Made by a program: the position numbers and the translations under genes
Shown: one piece after another, positions 8,406 through 18,024 of the stretch
Layout: each line of letters begins with the position of its first letter
How positions within the stretch are numbered: the first letter of the stretch is position 1
The notes under the pieces: generated by a model
Told to the model about the DNA's origin: nothing
What the model saw: only the letters and a program-made list of their open reading frames with translations
Databases searched by the model: none
Source: G965216255 sp965216255
Lineage (GTDB): Bacteria; Bacteroidota; Rhodothermia; Rhodothermales; Bin80
Length of the DNA stretch: 64,000 nt
Direction of reading: 5' to 3'
Assembly: GCA_965216255.1 (NCBI GenBank)
Contig: OZ244148.1
Location: 3,410,001-3,474,000 of the forward strand

Positions 8406-8936
8406 TTACTCTGGAGGAACAGCAGCTGGCTTGCGCTCGATTAGGTACTCCAGTTCATCCAGCACGGCCATTTGCCTTAGGGACAGCACAGGCTTGATCA
8501 CTGGCAGAATGGCCCGGCTGTAGAACGATATTCCGCGTGCGTGCACCGTCTGGGTGACACGCGTGCCGGCATCGATCCCTTCTAGTACAGCAGTTACGCG
8601 GCCTATGAGCTTTTCTGTTTTGATCTCAAAACCGTATTTGGTGTAGGGTACTACCTCGGTAACGGTCACCGTCACGGAAGAGCCGTTCTCGAAGTGTAGT
8701 CTCTGTCGGCTTCCTACCGTTCCTGGCTGGCTGGACAGTAACGTCATGCGCTCGTATCCTCCGAGCCACTCGGACAGCCGCTGGGCATCCCCATACGTGG
8801 TCCAGACAACCTCGGGCGGGGCGCTAACGGTAACCGTTGAAGTATAGGTGACCTCCTGAACGAAGAGTCCCAACGCGATCAATCCAAGGATACTGCCCAA
8901 GAGCAATGTAATCAGTATTCGAGGTATGCGTTTCAT
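8406..8936 (-). CDS. Membrane-anchored SRPBCC (START-like) domain protein
   Basis: 176 aa from ATG 8934-8936. Residues 5-27 (PRILITLLLGSILGLIALGLFV) form a membrane anchor. The rest follows the SRPBCC pattern: VTVSAPPEVVWTTYGDAQRLSEWLGGY at the start, a beta-rich core, and a long C-terminal helix. Such domains bind hydrophobic ligands in a deep pocket. The frame is open to 9173, but the upstream part shows no protein-like composition. The neighbours, LarA-like and radical SAM genes, give no functional hint. Confidence 0.7.
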   Translation of the reverse strand: MKRIPRILITLLLGSILGLIALGLFVQEVTYTSTVTVSAPPEVVWTTYGDAQRLSEWLGGYERMTLLSSQPGTVGSRQRLHFENGSSVTVTVTEVVPYTKYGFEIKTEKLIGRVTAVLEGIDAGTRVTQTVHARGISFYSRAILPVIKPVLSLRQMAVLDELEYLIERKPAAVPPE

Positions 8937-9367
8937 GGACAGAGTGGGGGTGCTTGTTCGACTGAAGGTGTTGGCCGCTACTTGGCTTTGGTTGTTGGAG
9001 AACTTGTGGACAATAAGGAACGCGGTATGGGTCTCTTTGATCGTACAACAGGGATTGCGAGCAAGAGATTGCCGCGCTATCCACAGACCGCATTGCTCAA
9101 CCAGCCACCGGATGGGAGTATTCCAGTATACGGTAAGAAGCATGCCACGGTTGGGCGGAGCATACGGTGCCACGCGGCATGGAATTGGGTGCGCGGACGT
9201 TGCGCAATTTTAGTGAAGAAGAAAGGCCATGTAGAGATATATCACGGGCCGCCGAACACGGAACACTCACATGTGCCAAGCATATATGGACTTCGATACA
9301 AGTCGCATTCACGGGTGTCTTAACACGACTCAACCTGATGGATCTGCCTGAAAGGGAGTACCAGCAC

Positions 9368-10474
9368 ATGCCCCGACGGCGCGGGCGTGCTGCATCCGCC
9401 AATCCTGCGACCCGCTTTGATCCGGTTGTTATTGAGCTGGATCCTGGAGCACTGGACGCTGAAGATCTGCGGTCCATTCCCACGCAATTTTTCGAAGACG
9501 CATCCCGAAGTATTCTTTCCAAGAATAATAGCCCTGACGTGCCATTCACCTACAGTGTCAATGCATATAGGGGATGCGAGCACGGCTGCATTTACTGCTA
9601 TGCGCGGCCAAGCCACGAATTCTTGGGGTGGTCAGCCGGCCTAGATTTTGAGACTCGAATACTAGTCAAGCGGAATGCCCCCGTGCTCCTGGCCGATGCC
9701 TTTGAGGCGCCTTCATGGAAACCACAGGTGGTGGTGCTGTCGGGTAACACAGACCCATACCAGCCAATCGAGAGGGAACTCTCCCTTACACGAGGATGTC
9801 TCGACGTTTGTCTAAGATTCCGCAACCCGGTAGGGGTCATTACCAAGAATTACCTGGTAACGCGGGACAAGGACATAATGCGCGAGCTCGCGGGGCTGCG
9901 TCTGGTACGGGTTACGATTTCCATCACCACACTAGATCCAGAGCTTGCTTCTAAAATGGAACCTAGGACATCTAGTCCCTCGCGTCGGCTGGATGCCATC
10001 GAGGCGCTCGCTGCGGCTCAGATCCCCGTTGGCGTAATGGTGGCGCCGGTCATTCCTGGGCTCACCGATGAAGAGCTTCCGTCCATTATCCAGGCGGCTG
10101 CGGACCGCGGAGCCTGCCGCGCCGGTTATACAGTATTGCGCCTTCCCGGGGCGGTTGAGGAGTTGTTTGTCACTTGGTTGCAATCCGAAATCCCGACACG
10201 CGCCGAAAAGGTCCTCCGGCGCTTACGGCAATTACGTGGCGGCAAGCTGACGGATGGCCGATTTGGCAAGAGGATGCGCGGCGACGGTGTGTGGGCCGAC
10301 GCGCTGGCCAAACTGTACAGGATAGCCTGTAGGCAAAGCGGCCTAAATGGACCGCTGCCCAGCCTGTGTACGAGCCAGTTCAGGCGACTTTCCCACAACC
10401 AGTTGTCGCTCTTTTCAACGAATTCCAGCCGGTCAAGCGGCGAGCAGCCCCGCAGTGGTGAGAGAGAATTATGA
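9368..10474 (+). CDS. Radical SAM protein, PA0069/SplB-like family
   Basis: 368 aa from ATG 9368, with AAAGGGAG nine bases upstream; an earlier ATG at 9338 and frame to 9167 are less likely. Iron-sulfur motif CEHGCIYC (Cys70, 74, 77) within NAYRGCEHGCIYCYARPSHE, the hallmark of the PA0069 family related to spore photoproduct lyase. Later blocks are VVVLSGNTDPYQPIE, LTRGCLDVCLRFRNPVGVITK and VMVAPVIPGLTDEE. The family is predicted to use S-adenosylmethionine to form a radical; its substrate is unknown. Complete in length, monocistronic. Confidence 0.9.
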   Translation: MPRRRGRAASANPATRFDPVVIELDPGALDAEDLRSIPTQFFEDASRSILSKNNSPDVPFTYSVNAYRGCEHGCIYCYARPSHEFLGWSAGLDFETRILVKRNAPVLLADAFEAPSWKPQVVVLSGNTDPYQPIERELSLTRGCLDVCLRFRNPVGVITKNYLVTRDKDIMRELAGLRLVRVTISITTLDPELASKMEPRTSSPSRRLDAIEALAAAQIPVGVMVAPVIPGLTDEELPSIIQAAADRGACRAGYTVLRLPGAVEELFVTWLQSEIPTRAEKVLRRLRQLRGGKLTDGRFGKRMRGDGVWADALAKLYRIACRQSGLNGPLPSLCTSQFRRLSHNQLSLFSTNSSRSSGEQPRSGEREL

Positions 10475-10983
10475 GCGTTGTCCGGTCTCTCCGAAGGCTT
10501 GTCTGTGGGCAGAGGGGGTACGCATACGAGGGTGCTCTTAGGCGACCGGCGTTTGCGTTGTATTGACTCCTAGGCATGCCGCCATTGCTGGGCGTACGGT
10601 TACGAAACGAATACGGATGCCAGGCGCGCGCGGTGCGGAGGCCGGCGGCTCTCATTCCTGCCGTTGATCCCGGGTGCCGCGAGAAAACGTTTCTTGGTAG
10701 AGAATGCAGGGCCGTAGCACCGAGCACGAAAATCGGTGGCTGGCCCTGCGCCTTGACCATGAAAAGGCCCCCAAGTAGTGCGGAGTACCAGTCCGGCGTT
10801 CCAAATATGGAGGCCGGGCTCTGTCTCATACATAATTCAATGGAATTTTAGCACGCAGGTGCCCGCGGATACGCTATTTTGCCGTACAACGGCTCACCGC
10901 AGCTCCTGTAGGGTAGAGTGGAAGTTGGCATCATTGCTGGCTCCGTCGCGTGGTGGTCACTTCCCTGAAACTGGTTACCTGAC
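10475..10983. other. Intergenic stretch, nothing recognised
   Basis: About 500 bp with only short frames on both strands and no recognisable protein, RNA or repeat. Confidence 0.4.
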
Positions 10984-11511
10984 ATGGCCGAAGGAATACA
11001 CATCGATTTCCGACAAATGCCTTGGTCAAAGTCGCCTGCAAGCTGGCAGCACCACGATGAAGATACCTGGCAATCCGTGCGGGCGGCTGCAAGTGGTAGC
11101 GAGGGCCGTGTTGTAGTTCTTTGCCCGGCATCTAGCAACTCACATCTCAGCGGGGTGCTCGCGGTCGATGCCAAGGGTTTTACGGCGCAGGTGGAAGTGT
11201 GCGCAACCGGATCATCCGATCTAACCTGGAAAGAACGGCTGGGCGAAGCGAAAGAAGGGGGCCTCGCGGCATTGTTGCACGGTCTTGACGTACACTTCGA
11301 TATCTCCAGCGACGAGGCTGTGACACTTGAATTGCAGGCAACGCATCCAGACACGACAGAAGCGCGGCCCCAGTCACTGTTGAATACGCTGTGGGATCTG
11401 CAACTTGCGGCCGTAACGGTACTGCAGGATGTTTTCGGCGTTTCGCAGACGCCGCCGGACAAGGCTCGGGAGCAAAGCATTATCCGTTCGCTTGCCCATG
11501 AATCTGACTGA
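10984..11511 (+). CDS. Hypothetical protein
   Basis: 175 aa, not recognised. The composition is protein-like and acidic, with alternating hydrophobic strands in the middle (RVVVLCPASS, LAALLHGLDVHFDI, AVTLELQAT) and a C-terminal helix (LLNTLWDLQLAAVTVLQDVF). No signal peptide or membrane segment. A frame on the opposite strand (10848-11480) is cysteine- and serine-rich and looks like a shadow. No neighbour suggests a role. Confidence 0.5.
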   Translation: MAEGIHIDFRQMPWSKSPASWQHHDEDTWQSVRAAASGSEGRVVVLCPASSNSHLSGVLAVDAKGFTAQVEVCATGSSDLTWKERLGEAKEGGLAALLHGLDVHFDISSDEAVTLELQATHPDTTEARPQSLLNTLWDLQLAAVTVLQDVFGVSQTPPDKAREQSIIRSLAHESD

Positions 11512-12643
11512 GGCTACTCTCTGGCGGCATCTGGAAAGGCAGTGTAGAAAGGGCTGATGTGCGTTCGGCGATCCACTCTGGTGCATGCGTCTAGACGCCA
11601 AGCGAACAGTGATTGCGCGCAGAGCTACTGAGTACCTGGTGCCCCGCTCCTTCACGGTGATTGCCACCATTCTTGCCAATAGACCACATGGCCGGGGCAA
11701 GTGCTGCGCACGGTCCCGCAGTTTCTGGCGGTCCACCGACGCTCGCACCTCCAACTGCATCCCTGGAAGCGCGCTGGATAAGTGGTACGGCTTCCTAGCC
11801 GCGCGTACGGAAGACATCCAGACTCTAGGCGGACGTGGCGTTGAACGGCTACGTCTACTTTGCCAATGTGGTAGATTGTCCCTCTCGGGTTTGCCATTAT
11901 GCGCCCCCACCTTACTAATCGCGGGGCCGCGAAGCATGGAGAACCGGGTTTGGCCGGCATCATCTCGGCGTTATTCAGTCCCTTTGGAAATTCTGGCGCG
12001 ATACCAACGCCATCTTCAACTATTCGGCAAACCGGACTGGTCCGGGTAGCCAAGCTTTTGGCAAACCGGTGCCAGACCCTGGTGTGCGGCCCCCGCATCT
12101 TGCTAACGCCAGAATTAGACAGCAAATCACGCGGCGCTTCAATCGACGCGGATGCTGCTTCGATAGGCTCAATAACGCTGGGACATTTCTTGAACAGCTG
12201 GGCCCCGGCATCCGACAGTAGATCACCGCACCTGGCGCGGTCCTTTGCCGAGACAAAGGCTGGGCACAGGAGTCTTCGGCGCTCTGACGCGCCGAATGCT
12301 CGCCGTAGCTTCCGCATGCCACATTGTTCCGGCATTTGCGACGAAGCGGCGCCTGAGCCGATTCCTCTCGCTGATGGGATATGCCCATAGACTTCGCCGG
12401 CGAATCCACGGCCGCAATCTTGCTTCTAGTTCGGCGACGGCCTTGTGCTCGTGTGATCTGAGCGAACAACCAAGTGATGGATAACGCACCTATGGGTAGC
12501 AGCAATGGTGAGGGTATCTGAATGCCATCGCACCAGTCCGAAACGTGGCGGCTCTCAGAGGCTGTATAATGTGTCTCGTGCATATCTTGAAGTATATTGT
12601 CTGCCCGATCACAAGTTGACATGCAACCGGCGGGGATCCGTAC
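11512..12643. other. Long stretch without recognisable gene
   Basis: Frames of up to about 225 codons overlap on both strands here, but their arginine/serine/proline-rich compositions look like shadows of non-coding or decayed DNA. I recognise no family. TATAAT occurs at about 12564, upstream of the flavoprotein gene, and could be a -10 element, but there is no matching -35 box. Confidence 0.4.
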
Positions 12644-13993
12644 ATGGCTATGAATAAACGAACTTTTCTGAAGACCTCATCTACGTTCCTGGCGGGCAGT
12701 CTGCTTGCTCCGCTGAGTTCCTGCAGGTCAGATTTGCAACGTGTACAGCGCACCAACTGGGCCGGGAACCTGACCTATCGTGCGAAGCAGTTAGGTCTGC
12801 CCAGTTCAGTTGCAGAGGCCCAAGAAATTATCAGGAAAAGCCGCAGCATCCGTGCGTTGGGGTCGCGCCACTGCTTCAATGCCATTGCAGACAGTACTTC
12901 CGCGCAGATCTCTCTGGAGAAACTCAACGGCATCGTCGAACTGGATGAGGTTCTTGGCACGGTGACTGTGGAGGCCGGTATCCTGTATGGCGAATTGTGC
13001 CCGTTCCTGCACGAAAGGGGCTATGCCCTGCACAATCTGGCTTCCTTGCCACACATATCTGTTGCAGGCGCGTGCGCGACGGCCACCCACGGCTCCGGTG
13101 TGAACAATGGCAACCTGGCCACAGCCGTGCTGGCTCTGGAGTTCATCAATGCTAACGGCGATCTTGTTGCGCTTTCCCGCGAAGCAGACGGCGATTTGTT
13201 TGCCGGTGCCGTCGTGGGACTAGGCGGGCTTGGGGTGATTAACCAGCTTACGCTTGCCGTGCAGCCAGCGTTTGACATGGCCCAGCATGTGTACTTGGGA
13301 ATGCCGCTCGCCTCCATGCGGGCAAATTTCAATGAAATTGCAGCCAGTGGCTACAGCGTAAGCCTTTTTACGGATTGGCAAACCGGCGCGGCCACCCAGG
13401 TTTGGATCAAGAGTAAGCATACAGGCGATACACCGGCCGCTGAGTCTGAATTTTATGGAGCGAGCCTTTCAGATCGGAACGTGCACCCCATTCATTCTCT
13501 TTCGGCAGAGCCCTGTACCGAGCAGCTGGGCGTGGTTGGCCCCTGGTACGAGCGCCTGCCTCATTTCAGGATGGAATTTTCGCCCAGCCGCGGCAAGGAA
13601 TTGCAAAGCGAATTCTTCGTCCCCCGGGAGCGTGCACAGGACGCGATTGGGGTATTGCTTGAGATGGGCGAAATGTTCTCGCCACTTCTCCTGATTTCGG
13701 AAATACGCACCGTTGACGCAGACGACCTATGGATGAGTACCTGTTATGGCCGGCCCAGCGTTGCCATTCACTTTACTTGGGAGCAGGAATGGGGAGCCCT
13801 TCAAATGCTTCTTCCGGTATTGGAAGAGGCGCTAGAACCCTTCGAAGCTCGGCCGCACTGGGGCAAGCTATTTGCAATGTCACCGGATGTGCTGCATTCC
13901 AGGTATGAAAGGCTGCCGGATTTCCGGAATTTGCTTCGCGCCTACGATCCAGAAGGCAAGTTTCGCAACGACTTCCTGGATTTGTATCTCTGA
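12644..13993 (+). CDS. FAD-linked alditol oxidase-like protein (VAO/PCMH family)
   Basis: 449 aa. The N-terminus MAMNKRTFLKTSSTFLAGSLLAPLSSC resembles a secretion or lipoprotein signal (Cys27). The VAO-type FAD domain follows: SIRALGSRHCFNAIADS, then HISVAGACATATHGSG, the nucleotide-binding and possible flavinylation stretch, and VVGLGGLGVINQLTL. The C-terminal substrate domain has LISEIRTVDADDLWMSTCYGR and SVAIHFTW, closely like xylitol/alditol oxidases, and ends in the family's DPEGKFRNDF. Such enzymes oxidise sugar alcohols or aldonolactones to give H2O2. Substrate is not determinable here. Intact. Confidence 0.85.
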   Translation: MAMNKRTFLKTSSTFLAGSLLAPLSSCRSDLQRVQRTNWAGNLTYRAKQLGLPSSVAEAQEIIRKSRSIRALGSRHCFNAIADSTSAQISLEKLNGIVELDEVLGTVTVEAGILYGELCPFLHERGYALHNLASLPHISVAGACATATHGSGVNNGNLATAVLALEFINANGDLVALSREADGDLFAGAVVGLGGLGVINQLTLAVQPAFDMAQHVYLGMPLASMRANFNEIAASGYSVSLFTDWQTGAATQVWIKSKHTGDTPAAESEFYGASLSDRNVHPIHSLSAEPCTEQLGVVGPWYERLPHFRMEFSPSRGKELQSEFFVPRERAQDAIGVLLEMGEMFSPLLLISEIRTVDADDLWMSTCYGRPSVAIHFTWEQEWGALQMLLPVLEEALEPFEARPHWGKLFAMSPDVLHSRYERLPDFRNLLRAYDPEGKFRNDFLDLYL

Positions 13994-14242
13994 CCCACAC
14001 CGGCATTCGCCGGAAGGCGGCCGGCTGGGCCTTGACATGACCAGCACTGCCGATAGCCCAGGCGCCGTTTTGCCGTTGATCGGTATCGCAGGACATTCCT
14101 GTTGTCTGGTCACGGTGCTATGCATGCGCTCCCTGCCGGCAAAAGGAGACTTCTGCTGTTTCGGAGAACTTGGTTAGCCGTCGTTATTAGCAGTATCCTA
14201 CGTTGAGCCCCTCTATACTTGCATATATGATATTATACGTTT

Positions 14243-14263
14243 ATACTATGTTAACCATATAAC
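14243..14263. promoter_or_regulatory. AT-rich dyad upstream of lexA, candidate operator
   Basis: An unusually AT-rich block (14205-14263) precedes lexA in this GC-richer region. It contains repeated TATACT/TATACG and an imperfect dyad centred on GTTAAC (14250-14255; ATGTTAACCAT). LexA commonly represses its own gene, so this is a plausible binding site, but it does not match the E. coli or Bacillus box. GGAGGAG at 14277-14283 is the ribosome binding site. Confidence 0.4.
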
Positions 14264-14288
14264 AATCACGCCAAACGGAGGAGATACC

Positions 14289-14963
14289 ATGGGCCGTAGG
14301 TCACTAACTGAAAAGCAGCACACGTTTCTGGAATACATCCGGAAATTCGTGAGGGAGAACGGGTACTGGCCAACCTATCGGGCTATCGTAAGCGAACTTG
14401 GGTTCCGATCCCCAAACTCTGTTACGCAGAATATGCACGCTCTATTGAAGAAGCAATACGTTCGGAAAGCCAAGTTCGGATATGAGCTGATTTCCGATGA
14501 ACCACCACCACATCACGGTATCCCGGTCCGGGGTGTTATAGCAGCCGGCCAATTACAGGAAGCCGTAGAGGCCAACCTCGGGTCCATAACTCTGGAGACA
14601 TTGTTTCCGAAACTGCACCGGATGTACGCACTGCGTGTTTCGGGGCAGTCCATGAAGGGGGCCGATATCTCGGACGGCGATTACGTTCTCCTTGTGGACG
14701 ACGATATTCCGAACGGGGGTATCGGCGCCGTTCTCTATGATGGCGAAACATCACTCAAGCGCATATTCACCGATCACCAGGGACTTCGACTGGAGCCGGC
14801 AAATCCCGAGTACGACGATATCCACATCCGCCCGGATATTTTTGAGGAAGTAAAGGTGCTGGGGAGGTACGTCGGGCATGTGAATCGCTCAGGTGTGCAC
14901 AAGGCGGAGTCGCGGGCCCATTTGCCGCACCCGAGCCCGCCCAGATACCGGCGGGCTGTGTAG
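14289..14963 (+). CDS. lexA: LexA repressor
   Basis: 224 aa. Winged-helix DNA-binding domain at residues 1-70 (LTEKQHTFLEYIRKFVRENG, with NSVTQNMHALLKKQYV as recognition region). Ala86-Gly87 cleavage site within VIAAGQLQE. Serine peptidase dyad Ser121 (SGQSMKGADISDGDYV) and Lys157 (TSLKRIF). LexA represses the DNA damage (SOS) regulon and cleaves itself when RecA is activated. The tail after about residue 205 (HKAESRAHLPHPSPPRYRRAV) is longer than in standard LexA. Strong GGAGGAG site upstream. Confidence 0.93.
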   Translation: MGRRSLTEKQHTFLEYIRKFVRENGYWPTYRAIVSELGFRSPNSVTQNMHALLKKQYVRKAKFGYELISDEPPPHHGIPVRGVIAAGQLQEAVEANLGSITLETLFPKLHRMYALRVSGQSMKGADISDGDYVLLVDDDIPNGGIGAVLYDGETSLKRIFTDHQGLRLEPANPEYDDIHIRPDIFEEVKVLGRYVGHVNRSGVHKAESRAHLPHPSPPRYRRAV

Positions 14964-15133
14964 GAGCAGCAAGGGTGTCCTAGGTTGCGATTTCTGCCGA
15001 TGTACTGGATAGACGGTGGTACACGGGCGCGCTCAGAAAAGGCAGTGTTCACGCAGCGCGGCATGGAAAGCAGGGCTGAATCAACTGCCGATACCGACAA
15101 GGGACTCAGGTCGGAGCATATAACAGCCGATGC

Positions 15134-15565
15134 TCAGTAGTTTTGACGTTCCTTGTACGCAACGCTCTCACCTAGCTCGACGAAGCGCTTCAGCAATCGC
15201 AGGTACATGGCCCAGCAGAAGGCGGAGCGCCGGAAATGGTCATTGCGCCTCGCCCAGCCCTCGTGGCAGAATCGGACTAGTGTTTCGTCTCGCTGGCCTT
15301 CCAGACAGAATGAGACGCGCGTTCCATGCCAGTCCGCGTCCGCCTCCGTTACCGTCCACGTAATGGATACCTCCGGTGTGCATTCAGTGACCCTGGCGTA
15401 CCACTCGTATTCTGGGCCGAAATACAGACGGTAGAGCTCCCCGGTACGAGGTTGCCCGGCCGCATCCAGCGTCCACCACGAATTCAGGCCCTTGGCCGAC
15501 GTCATGGCTTCGAACACCCTGTCCGGCGCCGACCTGATGCTAAGATTCAAACATATGTCGGGCAT
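15134..15565 (-). CDS. SRPBCC/AHSA1-type domain protein
   Basis: 143 aa from the ATG at 15563-15565 (MPDICLNLSIRSAPDRVFEAM); an upstream start adds 15 poorly protein-like residues. AHSA1 pattern: APDRVFEAMTSAKGLNSWWT, then GELYRLYFGP, VSITWTVTEAD, GTRVSFCLEG, LVRFCHEGW, and a C-terminal helix with CWAMYLRLLKRFVELGE. Such single-domain proteins bind small hydrophobic molecules or act in stress. No operon partner. Confidence 0.8.
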   Translation of the reverse strand: MPDICLNLSIRSAPDRVFEAMTSAKGLNSWWTLDAAGQPRTGELYRLYFGPEYEWYARVTECTPEVSITWTVTEADADWHGTRVSFCLEGQRDETLVRFCHEGWARRNDHFRRSAFCWAMYLRLLKRFVELGESVAYKERQNY

Positions 15566-15839
15566 GGCTCCTGCGCCCGTAGACGCTCTCCCGAAGGGAT
15601 TGATCCCCAACGAATTGATTCTGTTCCCCGGTTATGAACTCTGCGTCTGACCGCGGCCGCAGTTCTGGGTAGCTCGTGCTTCAGGACCAAAACTAAAAGT
15701 AGACGGACCTGCTGATCAGTAACCTTCTTGTGCATGGCTTGGCCAAAGAAATCGGCAGATCCACGCACGAGAGCCCCTCTGCCCCCCCCCTATAATTGTC
15801 TCCAGTCCGACCATCTTGCCAATAGTGACTGCACCTGAG

Positions 15840-16495
15840 TGCGCTTATCACTGATCTGCGTAGGTCGATACCAGGGTGTAGAACTGTTTTGGGGACCTGA
15901 CGTCAGAGCACATACCGGGCCTGTTCAAGGGCCGTGTGGATATTACTGCCGAGCAGTTTAACCGCGGGAAAAGATATGGCGCGCATTTCGAAGACCTAAC
16001 CCTAAGCCCGGAGTGCCCCCCTTGGCGCAAGTCTTGGACGCCTTGCCCTTCATGAAACCCGCGCTGCAGCGCCACCTCGAACAGCTGTCCTGAGTCTTCA
16101 ACCGACGGGGGCGCACCGAACAGCATGTGCTTGCTTCCCTGGCTGCCGGTAAACGGGATCCGGTCGCCCTGCTGAAGGCCCACTGGGCTCAAGAGCAGCG
16201 ACCATGTATGGGTGACTGGTCCTTCTGGGCGCTTTTCAATGACTTGGCGCGCGATCCGCTTCCGCTTGGGAGGCTTTAGGGCGGCCTGGACAAAGCCGAA
16301 CTACGCACGACTACGGTCGAGGTTACTATGGCCGGAAGGGCCGTATTGTGCGGGGAGCAGGACGCCGCGCAGCTCCGTAGCATAGACCGGTGGTACGGGG
16401 GAATGCGTTCATGTGGCACAGAAGTAGCATGGCGCTGGGATACGCATCTGGAGCGCCTCGTCGATAGTGGCGGAAGAATGACAGCCGCCTATTGA
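15840..16495 (+). pseudogene. Decayed DUF1835-family gene (C-terminal half)
   Basis: Pieces in different frames line up in the family's order: LICVGRYQGVELF (about 15855), FKGRVDITAEQFNRGK, LDALPFMKPALQRHLEQL, GRTEQHVLASLAAGKRDPV, MGDWSFWALFNDLARDPLPL, AGRAVLCGEQDAAQLRSIDR, WYGGM and the closing WRWDTHLERLV. In-frame stops interrupt it (for example after RHLEQLS and after DPLPLGRL) and at least one frameshift occurs near 16020. The N-terminal part is not recognisable. A clear relic without a working frame. Confidence 0.75.
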
Positions 16496-16550
16496 AACGA
16501 CCACTGACCGTTCGTATCCTGCGAATACATCTCAGCAGCTTCAGCATGTA

Positions 16551-17087
16551 ATGGGATTCTTTTTAGTTGCGATGGTAAGGACGATATTCAGGATGCTGGG
16601 CAGGCCGCTCCTTAGCGTTTTTACTGGCTATGTGGCGACGGCGTTCATGGTTTTTGTGATCTTTACGGCGGCCTATCTCATTCTTGGGGCTGACGGAGCC
16701 TTTGTAGACGGCAGTTGGGAAGTGTCAGTTGTTTGGGTAGCCCTGAGCATTCTGGTCGGATTGGGCGCGACCTTTGTGGGCGGTTGGATTTGCCGCAAGA
16801 TTGCCGGGCGCGCGTCGGGACCGCTTTTCTTGGTCGCCGTTATTCTGGTCTTGGGCTTTGCACAGGTGATGGTAAGCGGGGACCCCGCAGCCGTGGAGCC
16901 ACGTACCGTCGATCCAGAGTGGGTCGATGCCATGAACAAGGCCCGGCAACCACTGTGGATCCTGTATCTCAACCCCATATTGGGTGCCGTGGGCGTGTTG
17001 CTAGGAAGCCGCCAGGCATCAAAAAGACCGCGCGACGGCGGCAATAGGGGCTATGACAACTTCGGCGAGGACGTGGGGACGTTCTGA
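16551..17087 (+). CDS. Hypothetical four-helix membrane protein
   Basis: 178 aa, not recognised. Four hydrophobic segments: about 18-45, 60-84, 91-110 and 135-152. A short charged region lies between the third and fourth (AVEPRTVDPEWVDAMNKARQ), and the C-terminal tail is polar (RQASKRPRDGGNRGYDNFGED). An internal ATG at 16572 (MVRTIFRML) could be the true start. No functional clue from neighbours. Confidence 0.6.
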   Translation: MGFFLVAMVRTIFRMLGRPLLSVFTGYVATAFMVFVIFTAAYLILGADGAFVDGSWEVSVVWVALSILVGLGATFVGGWICRKIAGRASGPLFLVAVILVLGFAQVMVSGDPAAVEPRTVDPEWVDAMNKARQPLWILYLNPILGAVGVLLGSRQASKRPRDGGNRGYDNFGEDVGTF

Positions 17088-17146
17088 TCGCTTTTCGAGC
17101 GCCCTTAGCGCTGGTTGTCGTAAGGTTCTTGGACGGTTCTGCCAGG

Positions 17147-17830
17147 CTACCAGGCTAAGTCAATCGCACGCGTAACGAACTCCATAAACGCTGCTCCGGC
17201 TCTATACGTATTTGCCAGGCGTTCCATAAAGTTCGGGCGGCAGGCTTCCGCTTCCGAAAGTGTAGCTACAGCCACGAGATGCCTTCGTTTCAAGTCCTCC
17301 ACAAACCGGTGGTGGGGGTCGAAGCCGCGCGGTGCCCGCTTCAGCTCGTTTCCCTGCAGCGAGCGTTGGTAGACCGAGCAGAACGTGGGATCCGAGATCA
17401 CGCGCGCCCAGACTTCATCATGTTCTACAATGGCCTGGCGAAGTTTGGTTAAGGTCGGCGTGTCGGGTCCCCAAATGCCGATGGCGGCAAACACCTCATG
17501 GGGTGCCAGATGAAGGTAGAAGCCTGGGGCGTGCACGCTCTTGCCTGCTTCATGCCTGAAATGCACGCCAGCTGCGGTCTTGTATGGGCTCTTGTCCTTC
17601 GAGAAGCGGGTGTCGCGATATATGCGAAACAGGGACCCTCCTACTCTTGGGATAGCAGAAAAATGCGGACTTATTGTGGCAAGCGGGACGCGGAAGTCGG
17701 TTATGAACTGCAGCAGAGGCTCCTTGACGATGGACTCATAACGCTGCTTGTTGTCCTTAAACCAGTCTCTCGTATTGTTCTGCCTGAGGTCGACGAAGAA
17801 TTCGAAGAGAGTGGAGTGAATCAGTGACAT
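17147..17830 (-). CDS. DUF2461 domain-containing protein (TIGR02453 family)
   Basis: 227 aa, full family length. The blocks are LFEFFVDLRQNNTRDWFKDNKQRYE, SLFRIYRDTRFSKDKSPYKT, GFYLHLAPHEVFAAIGIW and RGFDPHHRFVEDLKRRHLV. The family is widespread and uncharacterised; no catalytic residues are established. Its start faces the divergent trans-sulfuration gene. Confidence 0.9.
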   Translation of the reverse strand: MSLIHSTLFEFFVDLRQNNTRDWFKDNKQRYESIVKEPLLQFITDFRVPLATISPHFSAIPRVGGSLFRIYRDTRFSKDKSPYKTAAGVHFRHEAGKSVHAPGFYLHLAPHEVFAAIGIWGPDTPTLTKLRQAIVEHDEVWARVISDPTFCSVYQRSLQGNELKRAPRGFDPHHRFVEDLKRRHLVAVATLSEAEACRPNFMERLANTYRAGAAFMEFVTRAIDLAW

Positions 17831-18024
17831 GGCATCGTGGTAATAACTGGGCGCCGAATTGCAGCCGGCCGATTGCTGGCCTGGCTCAACCCCGGTGGTA
17901 CGAAAAGGGGCGCGCGTGGTTTTGGTAGCAAGCGCATCAAGGATTTGCAGCCGGCGAGCCGGAACATAACGGAAGTTCCTTGCGAGTATCGTACCTTTTG
18001 GCTTTTAACTACGACCAAGCATCC

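Noticed and set aside
10848..11480. Minus-strand frame of 210 codons
   Set aside because: It is antisense to a more protein-like frame (10984-11511) and has a Ser/Cys/Arg-rich composition typical of shadows.
11652..12622. Minus-strand frames of 227 and 200 codons
   Set aside because: They overlap each other and plus-strand frames, have low-information Arg/Ser/Pro-rich composition, and resemble no family.
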